64,000 nucleotides of DNA from positions 1-64,000 of the forward strand of contig NZ_QQWG01000003.1 of assembly GCF_003863355.1 (NCBI RefSeq), read 5' to 3'. The stretch comes from Ancylomarina euxina (lineage in GTDB: Bacteria; Bacteroidota; Bacteroidia; Bacteroidales; Marinifilaceae). The notes beneath the pieces are model-generated. The model searched no databases, had not been told where the DNA came from, and saw nothing but the letters and a program-made list of their open reading frames with translations. Both the position numbers and the translations under genes were made by a program. This document shows positions 8,755-15,887 of the stretch, piece after piece; position 1 is the stretch's first letter; each line of letters starts with the position of its first letter.

Positions 8755-9128
8755 AAGGAATCTAAATAATGTCTACTCAAGATCTTGCTTTGCTACCGTA
8801 AAATCACTAATTTAGCAAGTTGGTAGCTTGTAATTGGGATTGCTGATTTTTTTGTGGAACAAAAAATGAGTATCCTTGCACACTATGAAATAAGTTATTC
8901 GACTTTTAATTTATTTAACTGTTCGAAAAGATTTATATACGATCGCCAAAACTTGGCGCATCTTTACCTTTATTGAATAATCAGTCTGTGTTTATTTTCT
9001 TTCAAAAGTTTAGGAAATGAATAGGGGGTTTTTGTGCTTTATTGGTAAAAAAGTAAAGTTTGGACAAACTTGAAATACAACTAAATGTATACTTTAAGGT
9101 ATACGGTTTTTAACTAAATGTACGTAAT
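8755..9128 (+). promoter_or_regulatory. Leader of the carboxylase operon with repeated ACTAAATGTA and GTATAC boxes
   Basis: AT-rich stretch without a gene. Close to the start codon, ACTAAATGTA occurs at 9080-9089 and again at 9113-9122. The palindrome GTATAC occurs at 9087-9092 and 9099-9104, separated by TTTAAG. Such paired boxes just before a start codon look like an operator, but the binding protein is unknown. No good TAnnTTTG box was found close by. Confidence 0.4.
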
Positions 9129-10673
9129 ATGTCATTGAAACGAAACATTCTTGATCTTAGAAAGAGAAAAGAAAAAGTGCTTCAAGGTGGTGGCGAAAAA
9201 GCTATTCAGAAGCAAGTTGCAATGGGTAAACTAACTGCGCGTGAAAGAATCACATCAATTGTTGATGAAGATTCGTTTCATGAGTATGATATGTTTGTTG
9301 AGCACGAAGCCCGCGACTTTGGCATGGAGAAGAAAGAACTTCATGGTGATGGAGTTATCATTGGAACTGGAACTATTTATGGTCAACCTGTATGTCTTTT
9401 TGCACAGGATTTCACCGTAGCTGGTGGTTCTCTTGGTCTGATGCATGCACGTAAAATTACAAAAATCATGGACCACGCTTTAAAGATGCGTGTGCCTTTG
9501 ATCGGTATTAATGATTCGGGTGGAGCTCGTATTCAGGAAGGTGTTAATTCTCTTGCTGGTTATGGTGAAATCTTTTTCCGCAATACCTTGGCATCTGGAG
9601 TTATTCCTCAATTGTCAGTTATTCTTGGTCCTTGTGCTGGTGGAGCCGTTTATTCTCCTGCCCTTACCGACTTTGTGTTTGTAGTAGAAAACATTTCCAA
9701 AATGTTTATTACCGGTCCTGAGGTAATAAAAACAGTTTTAGGTGAAGAAATAAGTATGGAAGAACTTGGTGGTGCGAAAGTACACAGCGAGATCACCGGT
9801 AATGCTCATTTCTACGCACTAAACGAACTTGAGTGCTTTGAGCAGATCAAGAAACTACTTACATTCATCCCTTGGCACAATGAGAGAAAAGCACGTTCTT
9901 TCCCTCCTAAGCCTCCTAAGGCAGAATACAAGATTGAAGAAATTGTACCTCTTGATCCAACTCAACCTTACGATATTCGTAACGTAATCAAATCGATCAG
10001 TGATGATTCAGACTTCTTTGAAGTAATGGAAGGTTTTGCTCGTAATATCGTTATTGGTTTTGGACGATTGAATGGTGAAACGATTGGTTTTGTAGCTAAT
10101 CAGCCATTGGTATTAGCTGGGGTGTTGGATTGTGACTCTTCTGATAAAGCAGCTCGTTTTATTCGTTACTGCGACGCCTTTAATATTCCTATTGTAACGC
10201 TTGAAGATATGCCTGGCTATTTACCTGGTGTTGATCAGGAGCATGCTGGTGTAATTCGTCACGGTGCGAAAATCCTTTATGCTTATAGTGAAGCTACGGT
10301 ACCTAAAATTACTGTAATTGTTCGTAAGGCTTATGGTGGAGGTTATATCGCTATGAACTCACGTCATATGAAAGCTGACTTTATGTTTGCTTGGCCTAAT
10401 GCTGAAATTGCCGTAATGGGACCAGAAGGAGCTGCTAACATTATCTTTAGAAAAGAGATTATGTCTGCTGAAGATCCTGAAGCTATGCGTAAGGAAAAAG
10501 TTGCTGAATACAAGAAAAAGTTTGCGAATCCATATGTTGCGGCTGCTAAAGGTTATATCGATACAGTTATCGAACCTGAAGAGACTCGTAAGATGTTATT
10601 GCATTCTCTTGAAGTTTCTACGAACAAGGTTGATAGAAGACCAAGTAAGAAACACGGTATTCCTCCATTTTAA
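9129..10673 (+). CDS. Acyl-CoA carboxylase beta subunit (propionyl-/methylmalonyl-CoA carboxyltransferase)
   Basis: Carboxyltransferase subunit that moves a carboxyl group between biotin and an acyl-CoA, most likely propionyl-CoA/methylmalonyl-CoA. 514 residues, the standard length, with both crotonase-like halves. The N-half has GKLTARERI, VCLFAQDFTVAGGSLG, INDSGGARIQEGV and GPCAGGAVYSPALTDF. The C-half has IGFVANQP, IVTLEDMPGYLPGVDQEH, VRKAYGGGYIAMNSRHMKAD and MGPEGAANI. Followed after 12 bases by a biotin carrier gene. No biotin carboxylase subunit is next to them, so either it is encoded elsewhere or the pair belongs to a decarboxylase-type complex. meaB at 48 kb supports a methylmalonyl-CoA pathway. 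Confidence 0.93.
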   Translation: MSLKRNILDLRKRKEKVLQGGGEKAIQKQVAMGKLTARERITSIVDEDSFHEYDMFVEHEARDFGMEKKELHGDGVIIGTGTIYGQPVCLFAQDFTVAGGSLGLMHARKITKIMDHALKMRVPLIGINDSGGARIQEGVNSLAGYGEIFFRNTLASGVIPQLSVILGPCAGGAVYSPALTDFVFVVENISKMFITGPEVIKTVLGEEISMEELGGAKVHSEITGNAHFYALNELECFEQIKKLLTFIPWHNERKARSFPPKPPKAEYKIEEIVPLDPTQPYDIRNVIKSISDDSDFFEVMEGFARNIVIGFGRLNGETIGFVANQPLVLAGVLDCDSSDKAARFIRYCDAFNIPIVTLEDMPGYLPGVDQEHAGVIRHGAKILYAYSEATVPKITVIVRKAYGGGYIAMNSRHMKADFMFAWPNAEIAVMGPEGAANIIFRKEIMSAEDPEAMRKEKVAEYKKKFANPYVAAAKGYIDTVIEPEETRKMLLHSLEVSTNKVDRRPSKKHGIPPF

Positions 10674-10685
10674 ATCGAACTGACT

Positions 10686-10997
10686 ATGAGCAATTTTAAA
10701 GAGTTCAACATTGATGGAACCATCTACACAACTGAGGTTCCAGAGAGAGTGGCGAATAGAAAGAAGTGGGAAAGACCAAATCCGAACCACATCAAATCTT
10801 TTATTCCAGGAACAATCGTTGAAATTTTCGTTAAAGAAGGTCAGGAAGTTAAAGAAGGTGAATGCCTGATGATTCTTCAAGCTATGAAGATGAAAAATAA
10901 AATTCTGATGCCTTTTGACGGGATAATTGAAAAGATTCATGTAACCGAAGAAGAAAAAGTACCTAACCGTATGGTTATGGTTGAATTGAAAGCTTAA
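10686..10997 (+). CDS. Biotin carrier protein (biotin/lipoyl attachment domain)
   Basis: 103-residue carrier with the biotinylation motif LQAMKMKN; the lysine between the two methionines carries biotin. Around it is the flattened beta-barrel: IPGTIVEIFVKEGQEVKEGE on the N-side and MPFDGIIEKIHVTEEEKV on the C-side. Residues 1-35 form a short extension without the usual Pro/Ala linker. It lies 12 bases after the carboxyltransferase gene, so the two are surely co-transcribed and form one enzyme. A strong bidirectional terminator closes the operon. Confidence 0.93.
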   Translation: MSNFKEFNIDGTIYTTEVPERVANRKKWERPNPNHIKSFIPGTIVEIFVKEGQEVKEGECLMILQAMKMKNKILMPFDGIIEKIHVTEEEKVPNRMVMVELKA

Positions 10998-11024
10998 AAC
11001 CTTTCTTCGCTTAATGATTAATAT

Positions 11025-11055
11025 AAAGGCTGTTCTCATTGTGAGAACAGCCTTT
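11025..11055. terminator. Bidirectional terminator between the biotin carrier gene and ispE
   Basis: Perfect 14-bp stem AAAGGCTGTTCTCA/TGAGAACAGCCTTT (11025-11038 and 11042-11055) with loop TTG. The two genes converge here, 28 bases after one stop codon and 20 bases before the other. The stem ends in AAA/TTT on both sides, with no long T run. Confidence 0.85.
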
Positions 11056-11075
11056 CTTGATATTAATAGTTTTGA

Positions 11076-11891
11076 TTATAATCTATTTTTCCAGCAAAAA
11101 TGTTTTTCCCACTCAGGTAATATGCTGGGTTCGTTTTTAAAAATCCCAAACATAGTCGATCCACTGCCAGACATAGAAGCATAAACCGCACCTTGTTCAT
11201 AAAGCTCGTCTTTAATTTTAGCTAATAGAGGATGTTTAGGGAAAATACTGTTCTCAAAATCATTTATGATTGTTGATTTCCAAGTTTCTATGGGTTGCTT
11301 GATGAGTTCCTTTAATGAGGTTTTGGGTTTATTAGGCTTGATGTTGGCATATGCCTCAGGTGTGCTAATATGAATATCTGGCTTTATAAGAAGAATGTGA
11401 TAGTCGCAAAGATCTAAATCAATAGGATTCAATCGATCACCCTTCTCATTTGCAAATGCGGGTTTGTTTTTAATAAAAAATGCACAGTCGCTACCTAGTA
11501 TTCTAACTTCATCTTCCATCTCTTCATCGCTCATCTCAAGCTTGAATTTTTGATTCAGAAGTTTGATCATGTATGCCGCATTTGCTGAACCTCCACCAAG
11601 TCCGGCACCAAAAGGGATATTTTTATGGAGATGAATATTCTGAGCAGGAAAATTATATTTTGCTTTGATTAATTCGTACGCTTTTACAACGATATTATCT
11701 TTTGCCTCTATATTTATTGGAATTCCAGATGTTGATAACGTGTAAGGAGAATCATCTTTGGAATCTACAATTTCAATTGCATCTTGCATGCTAATTGGGA
11801 AAAAGATGGTTTCTATATTATGAAAGCCATCTCTTCTTTTTTCAACAATGTTTAAACCGATATTAATTTTTGCATTTGAGTAAGTAAGCAC
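11076..11891 (-). CDS. ispE: 4-diphosphocytidyl-2-C-methyl-D-erythritol kinase
   Basis: GHMP kinase of the non-mevalonate isoprenoid route. It phosphorylates CDP-methylerythritol at the 2-hydroxyl. The ATP loop PFGAGLGGGSANAAYM is clear. The N-terminal NAKINIGLNIVEKRRDGFHN carries the lysine and the H-N pair typical of IspE, and the C-terminal VYASMSGSGSTMFGIF is the third GHMP motif. 271 residues, normal length. Translation appears to start at GTG (11889-11891), because the family start MLTYSNAK lines up there. Transcribed divergently from dnaB. Confidence 0.95.
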   Translation of the reverse strand: MLTYSNAKINIGLNIVEKRRDGFHNIETIFFPISMQDAIEIVDSKDDSPYTLSTSGIPINIEAKDNIVVKAYELIKAKYNFPAQNIHLHKNIPFGAGLGGGSANAAYMIKLLNQKFKLEMSDEEMEDEVRILGSDCAFFIKNKPAFANEKGDRLNPIDLDLCDYHILLIKPDIHISTPEAYANIKPNKPKTSLKELIKQPIETWKSTIINDFENSIFPKHPLLAKIKDELYEQGAVYASMSGSGSTMFGIFKNEPSILPEWEKHFCWKNRL

Positions 11892-11924
11892 AATCTAGTG
11901 TATTTTGTTAATAAATAGGAATAA

Positions 11925-11959
11925 CAAAAATACAGCTTTTAATAAAATGATATTTCAAA
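11925..11959 (-). promoter_or_regulatory. Probable ispE promoter
   Basis: On the minus strand TTTG (11956-11959) and TATTTTTG (11925-11932), with a 23-base spacer, fit the Bacteroidota consensus at the long end of its spacing. The leader to the GTG start would be about 25-30 bases. Confidence 0.5.
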
Positions 11960-11984
11960 GACTAGATTTTTATTTTCTATCGAG

Positions 11985-11992
11985 TATCTTTG
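11985..11992 (+). promoter_or_regulatory. Probable -7 box of dnaB
   Basis: TATCTTTG fits TAnnTTTG. A T-rich stretch, but no clear TTTG, is found about 18 bases upstream. The predicted leader is about 115 bases. Confidence 0.4.
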
Positions 11993-12114
11993 TTCTCTGT
12001 AAAATAAATTAGCTTTAATGATTCAAAATCAAAATTGAAGTCTTGCTTAATTTAATCAGTTTATATAGGTAAGTCATTAATCTAGATTCGTTTAATCTTC
12101 AGTTAGAAATAAGT

Positions 12115-13644
12115 ATGGCAGAATTTAAAAAATACACCCCAAAAGCAAAAAATAATCAGTTGTCAGAACATGGACAAGTGCCACCTCAAGCTGTTGAGCT
12201 CGAAGAGGCAGTTTTGGGTGCTATCATGTTGGAAAAAGATGCCATCATTTCAGTTGGGGATTTATTGAAGACTGATAGCTTTTACAAGCCAGCTCATCAG
12301 AAGATATACAAGGCTATCATGAGTCTTTCTTCAAAAGAAGAACCCATTGATATTTTGACCGTAACGGAAGAATTAAAACGTCAAGATGATTTAGAGAGTT
12401 GTGGTGGACCATTTTACGTTTCTCAGCTAACATCAAAAGTTGCTAATGCCGCTCATATCGAGCATCATGCTCGTATTATTGCTCAGAAATTTATTCAACG
12501 CGAATTAATTCGGGTTTCGTCTGAAATTCAGAGTTCTGCTTTTGATGAAAGTATAGACGTTGCAGATTTGTTAGATAAAGCTCAGCAAGATGTATTTGAT
12601 ATTGCTGAAGGAAATATTAAAAAGGAATCAGCTCATATTCGTCCTTTGGCTGATGAAGTAATCGATCAGATTATTGCAGCCAGCAAGCGTGAAGATGGAT
12701 TGAGTGGTGTTCCATCTGGTTTTACTGCTTTGGATCGTATCACATCAGGATGGCAGAAATCCGATCTTGTGATTATTGCAGCACGACCTTCAATGGGTAA
12801 AACGGCTTTTGTTTTATCCATGACCCGAAATATGGCTATAGATCATAAAGCGCCTATTGCTATTTTCTCTCTCGAGATGGGGGCCGACCAGTTGGTAAAA
12901 CGTATGATCTCTTCTGAAACCGAATTGGGTTCAGAGAAACTAAGAAATGGAAGATTGGCTAAACATGAATGGGAGCAACTTCACACAAAGATTAAGGATC
13001 TTATTGATGCTCCAATTTATGTAGATGATACGCCTGGTTTATCTATATATGAATTACGTTCTAAATGTAGAAGACTGAAAGCAAAGCACGATATTGGATG
13101 TGTTATTATTGACTACCTTCAGTTGATGACAGCTGGTTCTGATATGCGAGGTAATCGTGAACAGGAAGTCTCATTGATTTCTCGACAACTTAAGATTATT
13201 GCTAAGGAGTTGAACATTCCTGTTATTGCACTTTCGCAGTTGAATCGTGGTGTTGAACAGCGTACGGGTGATGCTAAAAAACCAATGCTATCGGACCTTC
13301 GTGAATCTGGAGCGATTGAGCAGGATGCCGATATGGTATTGTTTATTCACCGTCCGGAGCGTTACGGGATTACAGAAGATGCTGAAGGAAATTCCTTGAT
13401 AGGTATTGCTGATATTATCATTGCTAAGCATCGTAATGGTGCAGTTGGGGAGATTCAATTAAGGTTCCGCAATCAGTTAGCTCGATTTATGGATTTAGAA
13501 GGAGAGAGTCCTGATTCCTTTGGATCAGAGAATATCGCAGCTCAAACTTTTGGTTCAAGTATGAACGAAGAGCCTGTGGGGTATGACGATCCTAATGCAG
13601 GCTTGCATGGAGGAATTGACTTTGACGATGCACCACCTTTTTAG
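12115..13644 (+). CDS. dnaB: Replicative DNA helicase DnaB
   Basis: Hexameric helicase that opens the replication fork and recruits primase. 509 residues. The N-terminal domain (about 20-125) starts with PPQAVELEEAVLGAIMLEKD. The RecA-like domain follows, with Walker A ARPSMGKTAFVLS, IFSLEMGADQLVKRM, Walker B VIIDYLQLM, IALSQLNRGVE and LSDLRESGAIEQDADMVLF. The C-terminal tail is acidic and Gly/Asp-rich. No intein or insertion was seen. A secreted-protein gene follows 61 bases later on the same strand. Confidence 0.97.
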   Translation: MAEFKKYTPKAKNNQLSEHGQVPPQAVELEEAVLGAIMLEKDAIISVGDLLKTDSFYKPAHQKIYKAIMSLSSKEEPIDILTVTEELKRQDDLESCGGPFYVSQLTSKVANAAHIEHHARIIAQKFIQRELIRVSSEIQSSAFDESIDVADLLDKAQQDVFDIAEGNIKKESAHIRPLADEVIDQIIAASKREDGLSGVPSGFTALDRITSGWQKSDLVIIAARPSMGKTAFVLSMTRNMAIDHKAPIAIFSLEMGADQLVKRMISSETELGSEKLRNGRLAKHEWEQLHTKIKDLIDAPIYVDDTPGLSIYELRSKCRRLKAKHDIGCVIIDYLQLMTAGSDMRGNREQEVSLISRQLKIIAKELNIPVIALSQLNRGVEQRTGDAKKPMLSDLRESGAIEQDADMVLFIHRPERYGITEDAEGNSLIGIADIIIAKHRNGAVGEIQLRFRNQLARFMDLEGESPDSFGSENIAAQTFGSSMNEEPVGYDDPNAGLHGGIDFDDAPPF

Positions 13645-13705
13645 ATTCGAATTGATAGAAGAGATATGGACTGTAAATAATCAACAATCTTAATATTCTG
13701 CCTTT

Positions 13706-14968
13706 ATGAGTTTTGCCAAGAGAGTTATTTGTTTCTTTTTATTTCTTTACACACTACCCGTTTTTTCTGCCAACATTCTTATTCCTATGGATGAAGTTCA
13801 GAAGAATCATCTCAAATCATATGGGATTGCGTTTTGGGTTTTACAAGAGAATCAAGATATTCATTGGTTATTGAATTATCGTGGCGGTAGTTTTCTATTG
13901 CCTTTCAGCCAGGATATAAAATCTGAGTGCCAAATTAGAGGGGTAAGCTTTGAAGTGCTAAGCGATGCACAAACCACCCATGTTTTTGATGAGATAGCGA
14001 GTCCTGAAGTGAATATGGATGCAGTTAAGCTTCAGAAACCACCTAAAATGGCGGTTTATTCTCCCCAAGGGAAGAAGCCTTGGGATGATGCCGTGACTTT
14101 AGCTTTGACTTATGCGGAAATACCTTACGATCTTGTTTATGATGATGAAATCATGAAGGGTGACTTATCGAAATATGATTGGTTGCATTTACATCATGAA
14201 GATTTCACAGGTCAGCATGGTAAATTTTATGCGGGATACCGAAATGTAAAATGGTATCAGGATGAAGTTCGTGAGAATCTTGAGAGAGCAAATCAATATG
14301 GCTTCTCTAAGGTTTCGGAATTGAAATTGGCCGTAGATTTAAAAATTAAAGCCTTTGTTGAAGCTGGTGGCTTCTTATTTGCCATGTGTTCAGCAACTGA
14401 TACGTTTGATATTGCTTTGTCAGCCGAGCATACTGATATTTGTTCTCATGAGTTTGATGGCGATTCTATGGATGAATATGCTCAGGAAAAACTTGATTTT
14501 AACAAGACTTTTGCCTTTCATAATTATGTTTTAGAGACCAGTCCATCGGTTTACGAATTTTCGAGTATAGATGTCACCCACACACGTAAAGTAAGACAAG
14601 ACGAAGATTATTTTACCCTTTTTGACTTTTCAGCTAAATGGGATCCTGTTCCCAGTATGTTATGTCAGAATCACAATAATCTTATTAAAGGTTTTATGGG
14701 ACAAACCACTGCTTTTAATATCGATTGTATCAAGCCCAATGTGTTGATAATGGGAGAGAATAAAACGGCTGGTGAAGCTCGATATATTCATGGAACCTTC
14801 GGAAAGGGGACATGGACTTTTTTTGGTGGACACGATCCTGAAGATTATCAGCATTTGGTTGGAGACCCTCCAACCGATTTAAACCTCAAGAAGAATTCTT
14901 CGGGCTATCGTTTGATCTTGAATAATGTGCTGTTTCCTGCAGCCAAAAAGAAAAAGAGAAAGACTTGA
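13706..14968 (+). CDS. Secreted protein of a conserved Bacteroidota family, function unknown
   Basis: 420 residues with a signal peptide (KRVICFFLFLYTLPVFSAN, cleavage near residue 22), so it is exported. The mature start, ILIPMDEVQKNHLKSYGIAF, is strongly conserved in Bacteroidota proteins that are often labelled 'asparagine synthetase B'. I see no N-terminal cysteine nucleophile or PP-loop of that enzyme, so the label is doubtful. The middle (about 120-260) looks like a flavodoxin/glutamine-amidotransferase-type fold: MAVYSPQGKKPWDDAVTLAL, DWLHLHHEDFTGQHG and GGFLFAMCSATDTFDIAL, with a cysteine placed like a GATase nucleophile elbow. ARYIHGTFGKGTWTFFGGHD near the end also recalls class I amidotransferase-like proteins. 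A highly basic tail AAKKKKRKT closes it. Enzyme activity is unproven. Confidence 0.7.
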   Translation: MSFAKRVICFFLFLYTLPVFSANILIPMDEVQKNHLKSYGIAFWVLQENQDIHWLLNYRGGSFLLPFSQDIKSECQIRGVSFEVLSDAQTTHVFDEIASPEVNMDAVKLQKPPKMAVYSPQGKKPWDDAVTLALTYAEIPYDLVYDDEIMKGDLSKYDWLHLHHEDFTGQHGKFYAGYRNVKWYQDEVRENLERANQYGFSKVSELKLAVDLKIKAFVEAGGFLFAMCSATDTFDIALSAEHTDICSHEFDGDSMDEYAQEKLDFNKTFAFHNYVLETSPSVYEFSSIDVTHTRKVRQDEDYFTLFDFSAKWDPVPSMLCQNHNNLIKGFMGQTTAFNIDCIKPNVLIMGENKTAGEARYIHGTFGKGTWTFFGGHDPEDYQHLVGDPPTDLNLKKNSSGYRLILNNVLFPAAKKKKRKT

Positions 14969-15887
14969 TCATCTGTAGATGTGATGATTGGATAGACAAT
15001 GAGAAGGGCTAAAATTACTGACTTTCTACTCCTTACTTTTAAGGAGTACCCGAATATGTGAGGGGGAGGTGGTTTAAGTTCATTTTAAATTGTTTATTTA
15101 GATGTAACAGCCTGATCCTTGTTTTCTCTTTGTGGATAGATTAGGAGCATGCCAAAGGGCAGACTGACTGCTCTCACTCACTTCTAAATATAAAGCATTT
15201 GAAAATAAAAATTTCAGCTCTGCGTATCTTTGCGTGGAATTTTGTTCGTGTCTTGTCAGTTGAAGTACACTAGCGGAGCGTTGTATTGAGCTTGTCGAAA
15301 TATCGAAATGTGATTCGATTAAAAAAAACAAAAGGCTGAGCCCCTAAGCACAGCCTTTTTACACCAAATTGTGATTCCCAAATAACTCAATATATTATTA
15401 ACCATTTGCAAATTTATCGACCTTAGTAACTTCACTATCCTTTAGAATTGTTCATGAAACTTTTGGTATCACATGGTGTTTTGAATTTGGTTTGCGACCA
15501 AATTCGATTCTTTACCGTCACAAATCTAAGCTTTGTTTGTAAAATGGCAGTATTTAGTATGTTAATAAATATTAATAGAATTGCAATCGTTGTAAATTCA
15601 TGTTTAACGTATTTTTTTTGGAGGTTAACTTCCTTTTTCTATCCATATGTAAAATATGACTTAAATATTTTCCAATTAATTCTGAATATACAATTCAAAG
15701 GAATATCCTCTCATTTTTACTATCCTTAACGCTTAGGTAGATGATGTGTTTAACTGATAATAAACTTATTGTAATACGAGTGAATATAAGGTGTGTAAAT
15801 ATGTTTTCACATTAAAATCTTTGTGGACATTTTTATTATTTTAGGGCTCTTTGTTCTATTAAAAACTGTTTGAAAATTGCGTATTTC
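14969..15887. other. Long intergenic region before the secreted-protein array
   Basis: About 900 bases without a convincing gene. Two small open frames exist (near 15.1-15.3 kb minus and 15.45-15.73 kb plus) but have no family features, signal peptide or start signal that I trust. It contains a terminator-like hairpin at 15330-15360 and the 21-base near-perfect palindrome AATTTGGTTTGCGACCAAATT at 15483-15503. A TATTTTAG box at 15837-15844 may be the -7 element of the next gene. Confidence 0.4.
15330..15360. terminator. Orphan terminator-like hairpin
   Basis: Stem AAAGGCTG/CAGCCTTT (15331-15338 and 15351-15358) with T run on plus and, on minus, TTTTG followed by an eight-T run. No gene ends nearby: the plus-strand gene stops about 360 bases upstream and no minus-strand gene precedes it. 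Confidence 0.6.

Noticed and set aside
10596-11039. Minus-strand frame (147 codons) opposite the biotin carrier gene
   Set aside because: Overlaps the biotinylation motif gene and the terminator; no start signal or family match.
15098-15331. Minus-strand frame of 77 codons in the 15 kb gap
   Set aside because: No family features, and it begins within the hairpin at 15330; not convincing as a gene.
15448-15729. Plus-strand frame of 93 codons in the same gap
   Set aside because: Phe/Ile/Leu-rich by AT content, no signal-peptide-like order or start signal, overlaps a palindrome.
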